Of a stretch of DNA of 64,000 nt, positions 1-11,054 are shown in pieces (position 1 is the stretch's first letter; each line of letters opens with the position of its first letter). The stretch lies in the NCBI GenBank assembly GCA_037447655.1, contig JBBHKE010003104.1:351772-415771 (forward strand), given 5' to 3'. Origin of the DNA: Zygnema cylindricum (lineage: Eukaryota > Streptophyta > Zygnematophyceae > Zygnematales > Zygnemataceae). Both the position numbers and the translations under genes were made by a program. The notes under the pieces are model-generated. The model made no database searches. It had not been told where the DNA came from and saw only the letters and a program-made list of their open reading frames with translations.

Positions 1-1900
1 ACTACATATACTACAATAGGTAATTATGACTGCTATATTAAATTAATTATAATACTTATATGTAACTGACACAATATATATATTATAGCAGCCGGTAAAA
101 AGTGATATATTACATTTGTTTTAGCAGTTTTATCTAACTGTTGTATAATACATATTGTAAGGGCTAGTTATAACTGTTGTGCTATACTAATTATAACAAC
201 TGGTTATAACTGTTTTAATATATTGATTATAACGGTTATATCTAACTGTTATATCATAATTATTATAATGATATAATAATAATAATAAACTATATACTAT
301 ATCTGCTTGTAATATTATACTAAATTTAACAGCTAGTTGTAGTTTTTATGTTATATTTATCGTAAAAGTTATATCTAGCTGTTATATTTTATGAATTATA
401 ATAGCTATATCTAACTGTTATATTATACCACATATATTATACCACATATGACAGCTAGTTGTAAGTGTTATATTTTATTTATTATGACAGTTGTTATATG
501 TAGCTGTTGCATTATACTAAGCATAACAACTATATCTAGATGTTATATTTTATTAATTATAACAATTATATCTTTCTGTTTTACTATATTAAACAATTAC
601 ATAATTAACATTATATCTAATTGTTATTTTGTATATGTTACAACTTTAATATCTAACTGTGATAATGTATTAATTATTACAATGTTAACTTCATTATATA
701 CATTATAACATTTATATCTAAACAGTTATATCTAACTGCTATACTACACATATTATAGCAGGTTTAATGTAACTGTTATATTATTAGAGTTTTAACCAGT
801 TATATATTACATATAGTCTAACTATTATAATGTGTTAATTTTTATAGTGAGAACTAACTATTATATTATATTTTTTATAACAGTTTACATTATATTTATC
901 TTAACAGTTAAAATTAACTGTTATATTTTACATATTATAACAGTTGTATCTAACCGTTATATTATGTTAACTATTACAAGTATAATAAACTTTTACATTA
1001 TAGTAATTATAACAGTTGAAACTAACTGTCATATTATATATATATTATGACAATTATATCTAACCGTTACATTATGTTTATTATAATTGCTATTAGTATA
1101 TTACAAGTATAATAGTAGTTGTAACAGTAGTTTCATATATTATACTTCAACTATTATTATATACATTATTTATATTATAACTCCTACTTCAAATATATTA
1201 AACAGATAATAACGTGCATTATTGTATATACTACAAATATTACTTATGTTAAATATGTATTATAACGTTTTATAACGTATTATACTATATCAGTTACATG
1301 TGTTAGAAATATTATTCGATAAGTTATATATATTGTAATTGTCATTATATATACGATAATTATTATTAATACATATATTTTATAAATCATAACTATTATT
1401 ATTATATAAATTATACTCTTATATGTATTAAATATATTACATCTATTGCTATGTATATTATATGTATATATAACTTTTATTATGATATATATTACATATA
1501 TTATAACTAAACTGATTTATATATATTTAATATATTTTACTACTAAACTGTTGTTACATATATTACATATATTATTGTTGTTACTATATATATTATATAT
1601 ATATATATTAAAGCCATTAGTGTTATATATATTATATACATTGTACCTTTTATTCTATATTATACATATTATAAATGTTATTATAGGTATTATAGAAATT
1701 ATAACTAAACTGACTGTCTGTATATTTATCACGCGTGTGATAAATCCTTTTATTAGATCTATCATATATCTTGAGCAAATATTATACACATTATAATAAT
1801 TATTATTTTTTTATTGTTGTTGTTATTCTTATTATTATATATGTTAGTATCATTATTACTATTTAAGTCTAGAAACTTCCTAAACCACCCTTTTTAGTCC
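1..1900. repeat. AT-rich degenerate satellite with dyad symmetry
   Basis: Roughly 1.9 kb of very AT-rich DNA. From about 19 to 1130 the motif AACAGTTATATCTAACTGTT and its variants recur every few tens of bases in both orientations, so many units are self-complementary. From 1131 to 1900 the sequence becomes plainer TATA-rich low complexity. Open frames here encode only Ile/Tyr/Leu/Thr-rich strings expected from composition. I see no gene. Confidence 0.7.
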
Positions 1901-2010
1901 AACGATAAAACGATAATAATTATCTACTATAAAATATTACAACAAAAATAGAAATAAATACAATATAAAAATCCGAAACAAAAACAAAACAAGTAACAAA
2001 AAACAGGAGA

Positions 2011-2110
2011 ATGGGGGAGAGAGAGAGAGGGAGAGGGAGAGGGAGAGGAAGAGAAAGATGGAGAGGGAGAGGGAGAGGGAGAGGGAGAAGGAGAGGAGGG
2101 GAAGAGAGAG
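2011..2110. repeat. GA-rich (GAGAGG)n microsatellite
   Basis: An imperfect hexamer array of GAGAGG-type units. The Arg/Glu/Gly open frame on one strand and the Ser/Leu/Pro frame on the other are products of the repeat. The surrounding 1901-2850 is A-rich and holds no recognisable gene. Confidence 0.85.
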
Positions 2111-2854
2111 AGACTTGCAATGTAAGAAGGACACAACCACATAAAAGAGGGGAGACACAATGTGGGGATGATAGAAACACCCACCGAGAGGGAATACTTC
2201 GAGCAACCACATATAGGAAGAAGGCGAGAAAGAAAGGGCGTCTGGGGAAGCTACAACAAATGGGAGACATGGATAAATAAAAAGGTTTTAGTGTTAAAAC
2301 AACAAACATTATGGTTAGCTCACATGGAAAAGTTTAAAACGAAATTATTCAATATAATGCTACTTCATGTTTCATAGAAATTTTTGTTGTTGGATAAACT
2401 AATATTAATAGAGGGAGGAGGTAAGATAGAGTGAGAAACAAAAAAAAAAAAATAGAAAGAAAACGAGTTAAAAATATACTTACAATCTAAGAAACGGCAT
2501 CTCCACCACGAAGAAGAAGACACGAATGGTAAAAAGGGACCGGAACACGTAACCAAAGAGGGGAAAGAAAAGGAAGAGAAGAAAAAAAATTGGGCAAGTG
2601 AGATAAAGAAGCAAACGGAAAGACATGGATAAAAAAAACGTTGAATCAAAAAACGTTTTTTCAATTGTTGATGTTTTCGTTGTTGAAACAAACCACTGTT
2701 TAATAATTTAAAATTTAAAATTTCAAAAAAATAAATGGGCGAAAAAAGAAACGGGCAGAAGAATGTTTCGTGCCGCGTTTCCTTCCATAAACGGTTTTGG
2801 TTTTCACAGTGTAGCGTTGCGTTCGCAGTTGGCGATGCGCTTGGCGGTGCAAGG

Positions 2855-3345
2855 CGTCGTTACTCGAAAAAGCAAAGGGGGGGCGACGTGGATCTCTCAC
2901 AATGCAAGAAACAGACCTCGGAGGAGGTTCACAGAGCCCGAAAAATGCAAGGTTCAGTACTATAAGGTCATTTGGGGGTCATTCTGAGGTTTTTTTTTTT
3001 TTTTTTTTGTTGGTTCAGGTAAGGTTTGTTAGTTTTCTCGCCCGTGGAGAGTGCAGTACATGCCGCCCTAGCGAGCGATGACAAAAATGAGGGTTTTTTG
3101 GTGGTTGTGTTTTTTTTTAATAAAAAAAAACACAAATGAGAAAAAAACCTTAAACATATTTATACACACAACGTCCACGCGGCGCGGCGCGTCGTAAAAC
3201 GGAATGAAAGGGGGGCGACGTGGACGCGTGCACCGCATCCTCTCACGGCACTCACCATTTTTCTGTAGCTCAAAAATTGCTCGGTTCTGTACAGTACTGT
3301 ATGGTCATTTGCGTGGTTCACACTTGAAAAAGGGGAAAACATTAT
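2855..3345 (+). repeat. Degenerate direct duplication of about 135-155 bp
   Basis: Segments 2855-2990 and 3190-3345 share, in the same order, GGGGGGCGACGTGGA, a CTCAC patch, a GCTCAAAAATTG or GCCCGAAAAATG patch, and a GTACTRTANGGTCATTTG patch. Between them lie a T18 run (about 2992-3009) and an imperfect A/T-rich inverted repeat (3090-3155). No gene is evident. Confidence 0.5.
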
Positions 3346-3520
3346 GGTATGAAAACGGTACTTTTTTTTGTCTGCCGTGAACTAGCACGTGACGCTAGCC
3401 AACGTCAATTAGCGTGTCGTGATATGAGCCACTTGCCTGTACGAAAAAGGAAACGCTTTGCGGACATGATATGTACGACGCCTTCCAAAACAAACTGTAC
3501 TGCTCCGCAAGCGTTTGTAC

Positions 3521-3811
3521 CATAGTTTAAAAGTAGGCGTTTTTATGGTAGGCCTTTGGTAAGTTGTGTAATGGGCTTTTAATATGATTTTCTTAGACCA
3601 CTACTTTGATCAGCGACCGTCGGATCGTCCGAATCTAATGGTGTAAGTAAAAGTTTTTGGTCCGAATGTTTTAATTGGTCTAATTTTTGGTCCGAATGTT
3701 TTAATTGGTCCGAATAGGTCCAAATTCAATATGGTTCTTAAGGTCATATTTTATGTTTTTCATACAATAAGCATATTGTACGGGCCTACTTTCACCTACT
3801 TTTGAACTATG
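3521..3811. mobile_element. hAT-like MITE, 291 bp
   Basis: Terminal inverted repeats: the left end starts CATAGTTTAAAAGTAGGCG and the right end reads CCTACTTTTGAACTATG. It is bounded by a near-perfect 8-bp duplication, GTTTGTAC at 3513-3520 and GTTTGCAC at 3812-3819. An 8-bp duplication with short CA-starting inverted ends is typical of hAT elements; the element is far too short to encode a transposase. An internal 29-bp unit (TTTTTGGTCCGAATG...) occurs twice at 3652-3710. The element is homologous, in inverted orientation, to the ends and several internal blocks of the element at 46335-49293. Confidence 0.8.
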
Positions 3812-4774
3812 GTTTGCACATACCGAAAATAACCGCGGAGGAACTTAGAGCATGCCCAAAAAAAAACCACGGGCGCCCGAAAGAAAAAACAGCAAAGGAC
3901 CAAGCAGGACCAAGCGGACACTTCCCACGATTTATCTCTTCCTTTCACTTTCAACGTCCCAAAATTTTGATAAGCTTATCAAAACTTTCCGAAGCAAAGG
4001 CTCTTCTTTTATCCGTGTTCTTCTTGACATCCTCTTTCCGTTGCTAGTCGCCGCTCACTCCCAAGGTATCTTTACCCTCACCCTTGTCGTGGTTGTCTTT
4101 TTTCTTTGACATTTTAATTTTAAATATGCAACTATTGATGAATGTTTAGATTTTAATGTTAATCATGTTGCTCTCTAACCTATAGAAACTGTACTGACAG
4201 GCTAAAATGCTTCGTATTTAAATTTAAAATTTTTATAATTTTCATTTCATACTTTTTGATTTCATTATAAATATAACCGTTAGTTTTTGTAAATTACTCT
4301 TTAAATTTTATAAATTTATAAGATGAATCTTCTAAATTGGGATTTTCACTATTAATAAGTCGTTGTAAAGTTAAATTTGGTTTAAAAAGTTTTATAAAGT
4401 AAAAAATGAATCTGCCCAAAACTAGTTCATCTTCCCAATAATTAAATTGTCTTTTAGACTATAAGTTAAACCATTCAATTGAAGGAAGTTTATGATTATA
4501 ATTCACACACACCATATCCCTCACTCACATACCCACTCCTTTTTTATGCCATTTACTACTTGTACAAGCATTTGTAATAAGCGATGGAGATACACGATAA
4601 TGGACGACATCAACCTTTTGTTTTCAGTCAAATTTCACCAGAAGACACGCCTCCAAATAGACATGTCGCGAGAGGTGAACCAGAACTTGATTGTTGGACG
4701 AAACATGAAATTGAGGTTTTGTTGGCTAGTTGGGTCAAACTCCAAAAAAACCCAGGGAAGCATTGCACCAAAGA

Positions 4775-4993
4775 GCAATGGCACAAAATCGCAACTGCCA
4801 TCAAACAACAACCACACACTAAAGGTCGTTCCATTGCTTCATGTAAACAAAAACTAAGGGACAAAAAAAAGAAAATATAAAGATGCAATGGCACAAAATC
4901 GCAACTGCCATCAGTCAACAACCACACACCAAAGGTCGTTCCATTGCTTCGTGTAAACAAAATTAAAGGACGACAAAAAGAAAATATAAATAT
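4775..4993 (+). repeat. 110-bp tandem duplication inside the SANT-like pseudogene
   Basis: Two adjacent copies start with GCAATGGCACAAAATCGC at 4775 and 4885. They differ at several positions and by small indels, so the duplication is not recent. It repeats the third-helix part of the SANT-like domain and disrupts the frame. Confidence 0.8.
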
Positions 4994-5458
4994 GTAGTGA
5001 GAAGGGAGAAAAAAAACAAGGTGAAAAACCTCAAGGGACATTTTTTCCATATTAGACTCTATACTACACTATCGGTTTGACACTACGAGGCTGAAAGGTG
5101 GACAAAGAGAATTTGGAGCGTTTCAAGATATGGCATGTAATAAAGCGAGAACAAAAGTAAGTTCACACAAACGAGTGATACCTCAAAATGAGACACCAAA
5201 TCAAGGAAGGCAAAACTTAAACGAAAATGAACCTGGTCCAAAAAAACATAACCATCCAATTAGACAGAGTGAGATTAACGGCCATAAAGGAAGACAAAAT
5301 GAAGCAAGGGTGGGAGGCAGTCCAATTTTGGTGGATGCTTGAACAAGTGAGAAAACAAAAAAGAGGGTGGATGGAAAAAATGATGACATTTGTGAGGAAT
5401 ATAACGCATTTTATCCAAGCAAAAGTCATGCACAATGTATAATTCCAGACGAATGGTG

Positions 5459-6530
5459 TGTAGAAATTAATGGTATGTTTAAAATATTTTCTAGGTCTAA
5501 ATAAAAATATAGAAAGAAGCCGAGGCAGTATACCCCTATCTTCTCTCTCCAACTCTCAAACTTGTAGTAGTCACTGAGAAATTGGAGAGGAAGCTAAAAC
5601 CATGGCTACCTAGGCTATCCAAAGGTTTATAGGAAATATATATATTAGTTTATATACCGTTAGGGGTTCATTTACTAAAAGAATATGTGATGCCCCCAGG
5701 ATTTGATCGTGGTACCTGACGGACGGTAAGCAGGCGGTAGCCTTATCCGTTAAGTCTAGACTTAGTGTTAAGTACTATAAGGTTTGATATTTAATTAAAC
5801 ATTAATACGTAGGATAATTCAATTAACTAAAACAATTTACGGGGGACAAAAATCAAGTAATGTAAAAGTACAGATAACGGTTCGGATAAGAAACGAATAC
5901 CGCGTATTTATTTCTTTAGCGAAACGAATACCACGCATGTATTTATTACGGCTACAATTAAATGTGAACTTAATCGGACGGCCGAAATTAACGCCGAGAT
6001 CGCGGAAGAGGATTTCCACGGTTTTTGGTCATCGCCACATTGGATGACACGTGGCGGAATGACATTGGATCGCGGCATCTCTGAGGATAAAGGGAGCGGA
6101 TCCGGATATACCACGTGTCGACCTTTAGGCCATGTCGTACAGTGTCCATACAGAAAGTACACCAGCAGCTGTACTTTTATGTACGGAAGTGTAATCTGAT
6201 TTGCTCCGTACATCAGGAGATACAGTCTGTGAGAGAGATAGGACTTAGAAAAATTAGGAGATAGGACCCTCTCTCACAGAGAGCTTCTGTACAAAAGGTC
6301 AACTTTGACCCTCCATAACTTAATACTCAGCGGAGCAAATTCAGAGATTCTTTTTGATATCAACTCAAAGGAGTCTTCCTTTCACAGAGGAGAAGTTGGT
6401 TAGAGTTTTTCTCTGTCAGGGTGGCAGGTATTTTTGCTGAAACACAAAGGGGTGAGGGTTATCCTAGAGGCTTCTTGGAAGCTGTCCAATATGAGGACTT
6501 ATGGAGGTCTCACAGTTTCATGGTGCAAGA
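5459..6530 (+). mobile_element. Solo LTR of a copia family (TGTAGAAATTAATG type), 1072 bp
   Basis: Begins TGTAGAAATTAATG and ends GGTCTCACAGTTTCA, flanked by a perfect 5-bp duplication TGGTG (5454-5458 and 6531-6535). The last 20 bp hold an ATG that in complete relatives opens gag. Internal landmarks shared with the other LTRs are an antisense tRNA-like segment (about 5700-5765), an ABRE/G-box core ACACGTGGC (6047-6055) and a GTAC-rich inverted repeat (about 6147-6187). It is the same family as 47201-48243. It interrupts a SANT-like reading frame. Confidence 0.92.
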
Positions 6531-7510
6531 GGCAAAAAAGCAACGTTGATGAAGATGAAGGAGAGTGCGAAATGTGGGGGGGGGCTCTTAACATTACAGA
6601 AGAGAGGGTTATAGAAGTGTTCACCTTGCCGGAGAGCAAGAAATCTGTGCGCCAACCAAAACAAGATATAGCATGAAAACAACCACCATTCTCGCAATTT
6701 AGTGCCGATGTATCAAAATTCTCGAACCTTGTATGAACAAAAATTAGAGGAGTTCGTGAGGATGAAGAAAACAATGCCTCGTCCCAAAGAAATGATGATT
6801 TAAATTGGTTGGTGGGAAGAATTTCTAGTATTATCTTTAAGGCGGATCAATTTGACAAAGAGAAAATAGAGGCGTTACAAAGGTTTAACAATCCCAAAAC
6901 AAAGTCGATCGAGCGTCCACTAGTTTTTGACATTGACTGTCGACGCAAAGACGAAGAAGATAAATGGGAACAAAAATAGAAAGAAAATGAGAGAGAAGAA
7001 CTTATGGTTGCAATTCGAGAAGGGGAAATAAAACTTGAAGAAATGAAAGTGAAAAATGAGAAATGGGTCTAAACATTGTAGTGTGCTAAGCGCAGAGTGA
7101 ACTACTAAAAACACGCAGTAAGTAAGGTTTAATTTTAAAGGGTTATTTTTGACATGTTTCTTTCACCTGTAATTTAATAGACCACAACAAAGATTGTATA
7201 TTTGAAAAAACCATCAACAGTTCATATTAAGAATGAGCAGTTGCAAATCTAACCAAACACCCTAAGCATTATGAGCTCTGTTTTGACGTGTATTTAATAT
7301 ATGCTTCCTTTGCTTTTGTGTCTGATAAGGATGTAGGTCATTTTTTATGGATTAGAAGACTTTCGAACTATGGAATTGAAACAAACATAGAGCTAGCTCC
7401 TCGGATTCAAATTTATTGAAATAGAGTTTGTAGGATTGATTGTGTAAATTATATGAAATTCGTCGATAGATGCAAAGGCGACTGTGAAGAGGCACTATAT
7501 CGAAACTTCT

Positions 7511-7850
7511 TCGTAGTATATGATTTGTATTTTGTCGGTTTTTGAGGTCATTTAAGTCATGTTTTTTGTGTGAGTTTTAAGAGTGCAAGTCATTGTTTAT
7601 GGAATGTAAGGCATCCTCTTTGTAGTATATTTTTTGTATTTTGTCGGTTTTTGAGGTCATTTAAGTCATGTTTTTTGTGTGAGTTTTAAGGATGCAGGTT
7701 ATTGTTTGTGGAATACAACTCATCCTTTTCGTAGTATATGTTTTGTATTTTGTCAGTTTTTGAGGTCATTTAAGTCTTGTTTTTTGTGTGAGTTTTAAGG
7801 ATGTAGGTTATTGTTTATGGAATATAAGACATACTGATTATGGAAATGAG
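7511..7850 (+). repeat. Tandem array, about three units of 110 bp
   Basis: Units start near 7511, 7622 and 7730 with GTAGTATATNNTTTGTATTTTGTC and continue through GGTTTTTGAGGTCATTTAAG and a TTTTTTGTGTGAGTTTTAAG block. A partial upstream relative lies near 7328. The remainder of 7072-8690 shows no gene. Confidence 0.8.
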
Positions 7851-8726
7851 ATGAGACAGACGTGGGGCTACCACCTTAGATCCAATTTGTTCAAATAAAG
7901 TTTGTCGGGTTGCTCTTGTATAAATTATATAACATTCGCCAATGGAAGCGAACACCTATTTGAATGGGCACATTATAAAAGTTATTTTTTAGTTTATTTA
8001 ATGTATGTATGTGTCGATTTGAAAGTCATCTAAATCATTTTTTTTTTAATTCTCCAACTATGTGAAGACAACGATGCCCCATGTATGAGAGATGTTTGCA
8101 ATGCAAAACAAAAACACACTAATATGGTGATTTTGTAGGTAATTTTGGTCGAAGTGTAAATATAATTTGAACACCTATACATCTTCTATTCCAAACCTAC
8201 AAACTTTTACGGAAGTGTCTTCATTCTGATAAATTACACTGGTTATAAATGAAAGAAAAAGAATTCACAATGTGTATTTTTACATGGTTTCAATATTGTT
8301 AAAGAAACATAAAGTGATGATTCTAATATTATTCACAACGATACACGAGACCATTCAAAACCATTGATCTTGAAACCTATTTTGGTGAAAAGACATAGGG
8401 ATACAAAGTTCACACTTATTGTGTGATATTGTGATATTTCAATTTTATAGTATGCAAAACACTAAAAACAAACCACCTAGAACCAACCACAAAAGAGCAA
8501 AACATAAGCGTATAAACTTCAATTGCACGGCATTTCATCATGTAAACTATACAAAGGACGTAGAAAACAAGTAGTTATTAAAATAACATGCATAAAAATT
8601 GCATAAATACATATGTTAGACTCAAAAAACCCTTTTTGTAAATTTTATACAGCAAATAACAATGGTGGAATAGGTGGTGGTAGAGTGTGAATGTGTGTGA
8701 GAGAGGGTGAGGGTGAGTGAAAGTGT

Positions 8727-9090
8727 CGGTGAGAGAGAGAGAGAGAGAGGGAGAGAGGGAGAGAGAGAGGGAGAGAGAGAGAAAGGGAGGGAGGGAGGGA
8801 GGGAGGGAGGGAGGGAGAGAGGGAGGGAGGCAGGCAGGGAGGGAGGGAGAGATAGAGGGAGAGAGGGAGAGAGGGAGAGAGGGAGAGCGAAAGGGAGAGG
8901 GAGAGGGAGAGGGAGAGGGAGAGGGAGGGAGGGAGAGAGGGAGAGGGGGGGAAAGAGGGGGAGAGAGGGAGAGGGAGAGGGAGAGAGGGAGAGAGGAAGA
9001 GGGAGAGGGAGAGAGGGAGATGGAGAGGGAGAGGGGAGAGGGAGAGGGAGAGGGAGAAGGAGAAAGAGAGGGAGAGGGAGAGGGAGAGTA
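8727..9090. repeat. GA/GGGA minisatellite, about 365 bp
   Basis: Purine-only tract of mixed (GA)n, (GGGA)n and (GAGAGG)n units with rare C or T interruptions. The Arg/Glu/Gly and Ser/Leu/Pro open frames across it are artefacts of the repeat. Such polypurine tracts can form triplex DNA. Confidence 0.9.
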
Positions 9091-9177
9091 TAGACACAAT
9101 AGTGACGTGAGAAAGATGTTCTACAAGATGAGGGGCATTGCTTTTGTCGTCACATTTTGATGTATAATTAATATTAA

Positions 9178-9290
9178 TACAGTTATCAATACATATGATC
9201 AATATAGTAGAGTTATCAATACACATGATCAGTTATCAATACATTTGATCAATGTAGTTATCAATACGTTTGATCAATATTGTTGTAAGC
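9178..9290 (+). repeat. Short tandem repeat with AGTTATCAATACAYNTGATCA core
   Basis: About four to five degenerate copies of a 23-30 bp unit (AGTTATCAATACATTTGATCAATG). Related words continue irregularly to about 9440. Confidence 0.7.
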
Positions 9291-9459
9291 AATTAGTTTG
9301 GTACATAATTAATATTAGTACAATTTGTCCGTACAGTTAGACATTTTTATATGTAATTAATATTACTACAATTATCAATATGTAGATAATTTGTATGATC
9401 AGTATAGTTATAAATATGTTTGTTGAGTATTAGCACAAGTTTTTGTTGTAATTAGTATT

Positions 9460-10495
9460 TGTTGGATCTTAAAATAAATAGTTTCACTTAACAAAAATAA
9501 ATAACTCACACAAAATAAATGCTCAAAAAGAAACATAAAACATCACACAGCGGAAGCTCATAAAAGACAAGAGGATAATTAGCCAAAAAGAATTATAAGT
9601 GTTTTTTGCCGAATCCTCTTTACATAAACTCTTCTCTCCTCCTCTTCTCTCTTCAAAGATAAACTCTACACTCTTAAAAGATCACAAAAGATGATCATAC
9701 TCCTTAAAACCTCTTTTCTCCAAATGGATCACGAAGGATCCTTAACACCTCTTAATTGACCACAAAGGATCTGCTCTCTCTTAATTGACCAAAGGGTCTT
9801 TCTCTCTCTCTCTTAATTGATCACAAAGGATCTTCCCCTCTCTCTTAATCGATCACAAATGATCTACATCTTTTCTCCTCAGTTGATCCAAAGCTAATAC
9901 AAGGATATTCTGCACATGTATACTGCTGCCTATAAATACTCGTTACTCTACAAAGAGACAACAAGATAAGACAAGCATAACATAACGTATCGACGAAGTC
10001 TGTCCCTAGTTGACTGTGCACACTGAAATGAAAATTCCACGAAGGAAGGCGCACACGCTTCTTCCTTCGAAACGACTAACTCCAAAAGTTGACTTTACAC
10101 GTGTCGCTTCACGAACAAACCTGCACGCAAAATCAAACACCTGCGCACGCAAAACAAAAGTCACGCGAAACGAAATCGTACATTTCGTTCGCTGACTCAT
10201 CAAATGTTGACGTGAAACAAGGTCGTACGTTTCGGCGCCAAACATCAATACTCCGAAAGTACCAAACTCCAAACGTACTCCAATATTACTCCAAATGTGT
10301 ACTTGCGAATCGAAGTCGATCGCTTCGATCGCCAACCCGATATGAAAGTGACGTCCACCCGTGCGAAGTAATCGCACGAAATATCTCCATACAATTACAT
10401 AGACGCAATCAAAGTTAAGCGTTTCGTACGCGAACGCGAAATACATTGCGGTTCATTGAAGCGTCACTTTGCGCGATTCAACAATTAATCTAACA
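9460..10495 (-). mobile_element. LTR (TGTTAGATT type), probable 3' LTR of a minus-strand element
   Basis: Read on the minus strand it starts TGTTAGATTNATTGTTGAATC at 10495 and ends AAGATCCAACA at 9460 (1036 bp). Immediately upstream on the minus strand is a polypurine stretch, AATGAGAGGGGGAT, as expected before a 3' LTR. A near-identical copy lies at 26517-27550. The other end of the element and its coding region were not found; 11055-12060 to the right may be internal but shows no coding similarity. Confidence 0.75.
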
Positions 10496-11054
10496 ATCCC
10501 CCTCTCATTGGCAGAATCGCCAAATCACCTCGAAACAAAACTCCACGCGGGCGCACACGCTTCTTCCTTCGAAACGACTAACTCCAAAAGTTGACTTTAC
10601 ACGTGTCGCTTCACGAACAAACCTGCACGCAAAATCAAACACCTGCGCACGCAAAACAAAAGTCACGCGAAACGAAATCGTACATTTCGTTCGCTGACTC
10701 ATCAAATGTTGACGTGAAACAAGGTCGTACGTTTCGGCGCCAAACATCAATACTCCGAAAGTACCAAACTCCAAACGTACTCCAATATTACTCCAAATGT
10801 GTACTTGCGAATCGAAGTCGAACGCTTCGATCGCCAACCCGATATGAAAGTGACGTCCACACCGTGCGAAGTAATCGCACGAAATATCTCCATACAATTA
10901 CATAGACGCGAATCAAAGTTAAGCGCTTCGTACGCGAACGCGAAATACATTTCGGTTCATTGAAGCGTCACTTTGCGCGATTCAACAATGAATCTAACAA
11001 TCCCCCCTCTCATTGGCAGAATCGCCAAATCACCTCGAAACAAAACTCCACGCG
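10048..11054. repeat. 501/506-bp tandem duplication across an LTR-polypurine junction
   Basis: Copy 1 (10048-10548) and copy 2 (10549-11054) each contain about 450 bp of the LTR start plus about 55 bp of adjacent internal sequence. They are almost identical, with a few substitutions and one- to two-base indels. The duplication therefore created a second LTR start next to a second polypurine tract. Confidence 0.85.

Larger units (their letters stand above)
4584..7071 (+). pseudogene. Broken Myb/SANT (trihelix)-like gene, split by a solo LTR
   Basis: From ATG 4584 the frame reads a Trp-containing helical segment (WTKHEIEVLLASW, then KEQWHKIATAI, then SIASCKQKLRD) followed by lysines, which resembles the Myb/SANT-like DNA-binding domain of trihelix factors and of proteins encoded by PIF/Harbinger transposons. 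A 110-bp tandem duplication (4775-4884 and 4885-4993) breaks the frame. Coding-like sequence resumes in another frame around 5050 (SILDSILHYRFDTTRLKGG...) and runs to the LTR at 5459. Removing that LTR and one copy of its target duplication rejoins the codons around Glu-Trp-Cys-Lys, and the frame continues to a stop at 6674. A Lys/Glu-rich coiled-coil-like tail can be read with interruptions to about 7071. A host gene or a Harbinger accessory gene are both possible; I see no transposase. Confidence 0.5.

Noticed and set aside
448-1796. Open frames of 72-116 codons in the AT-rich block
   Set aside because: Composition is almost only Ile, Tyr, Leu and Thr from a TA-rich repeat; there is no domain and no splice or start context.
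5459-6530. Retrozyme or hammerhead ribozyme in the LTRs
   Set aside because: I did not find a CTGANGA core paired with a GAAA box at suitable spacing, and the LTRs are much longer than those of known retrozymes.
8578-9226. Arg/Glu/Gly and Ser/Leu/Pro open frames up to 193 codons
   Set aside because: They lie on a purine minisatellite and exist on both strands and in several frames.
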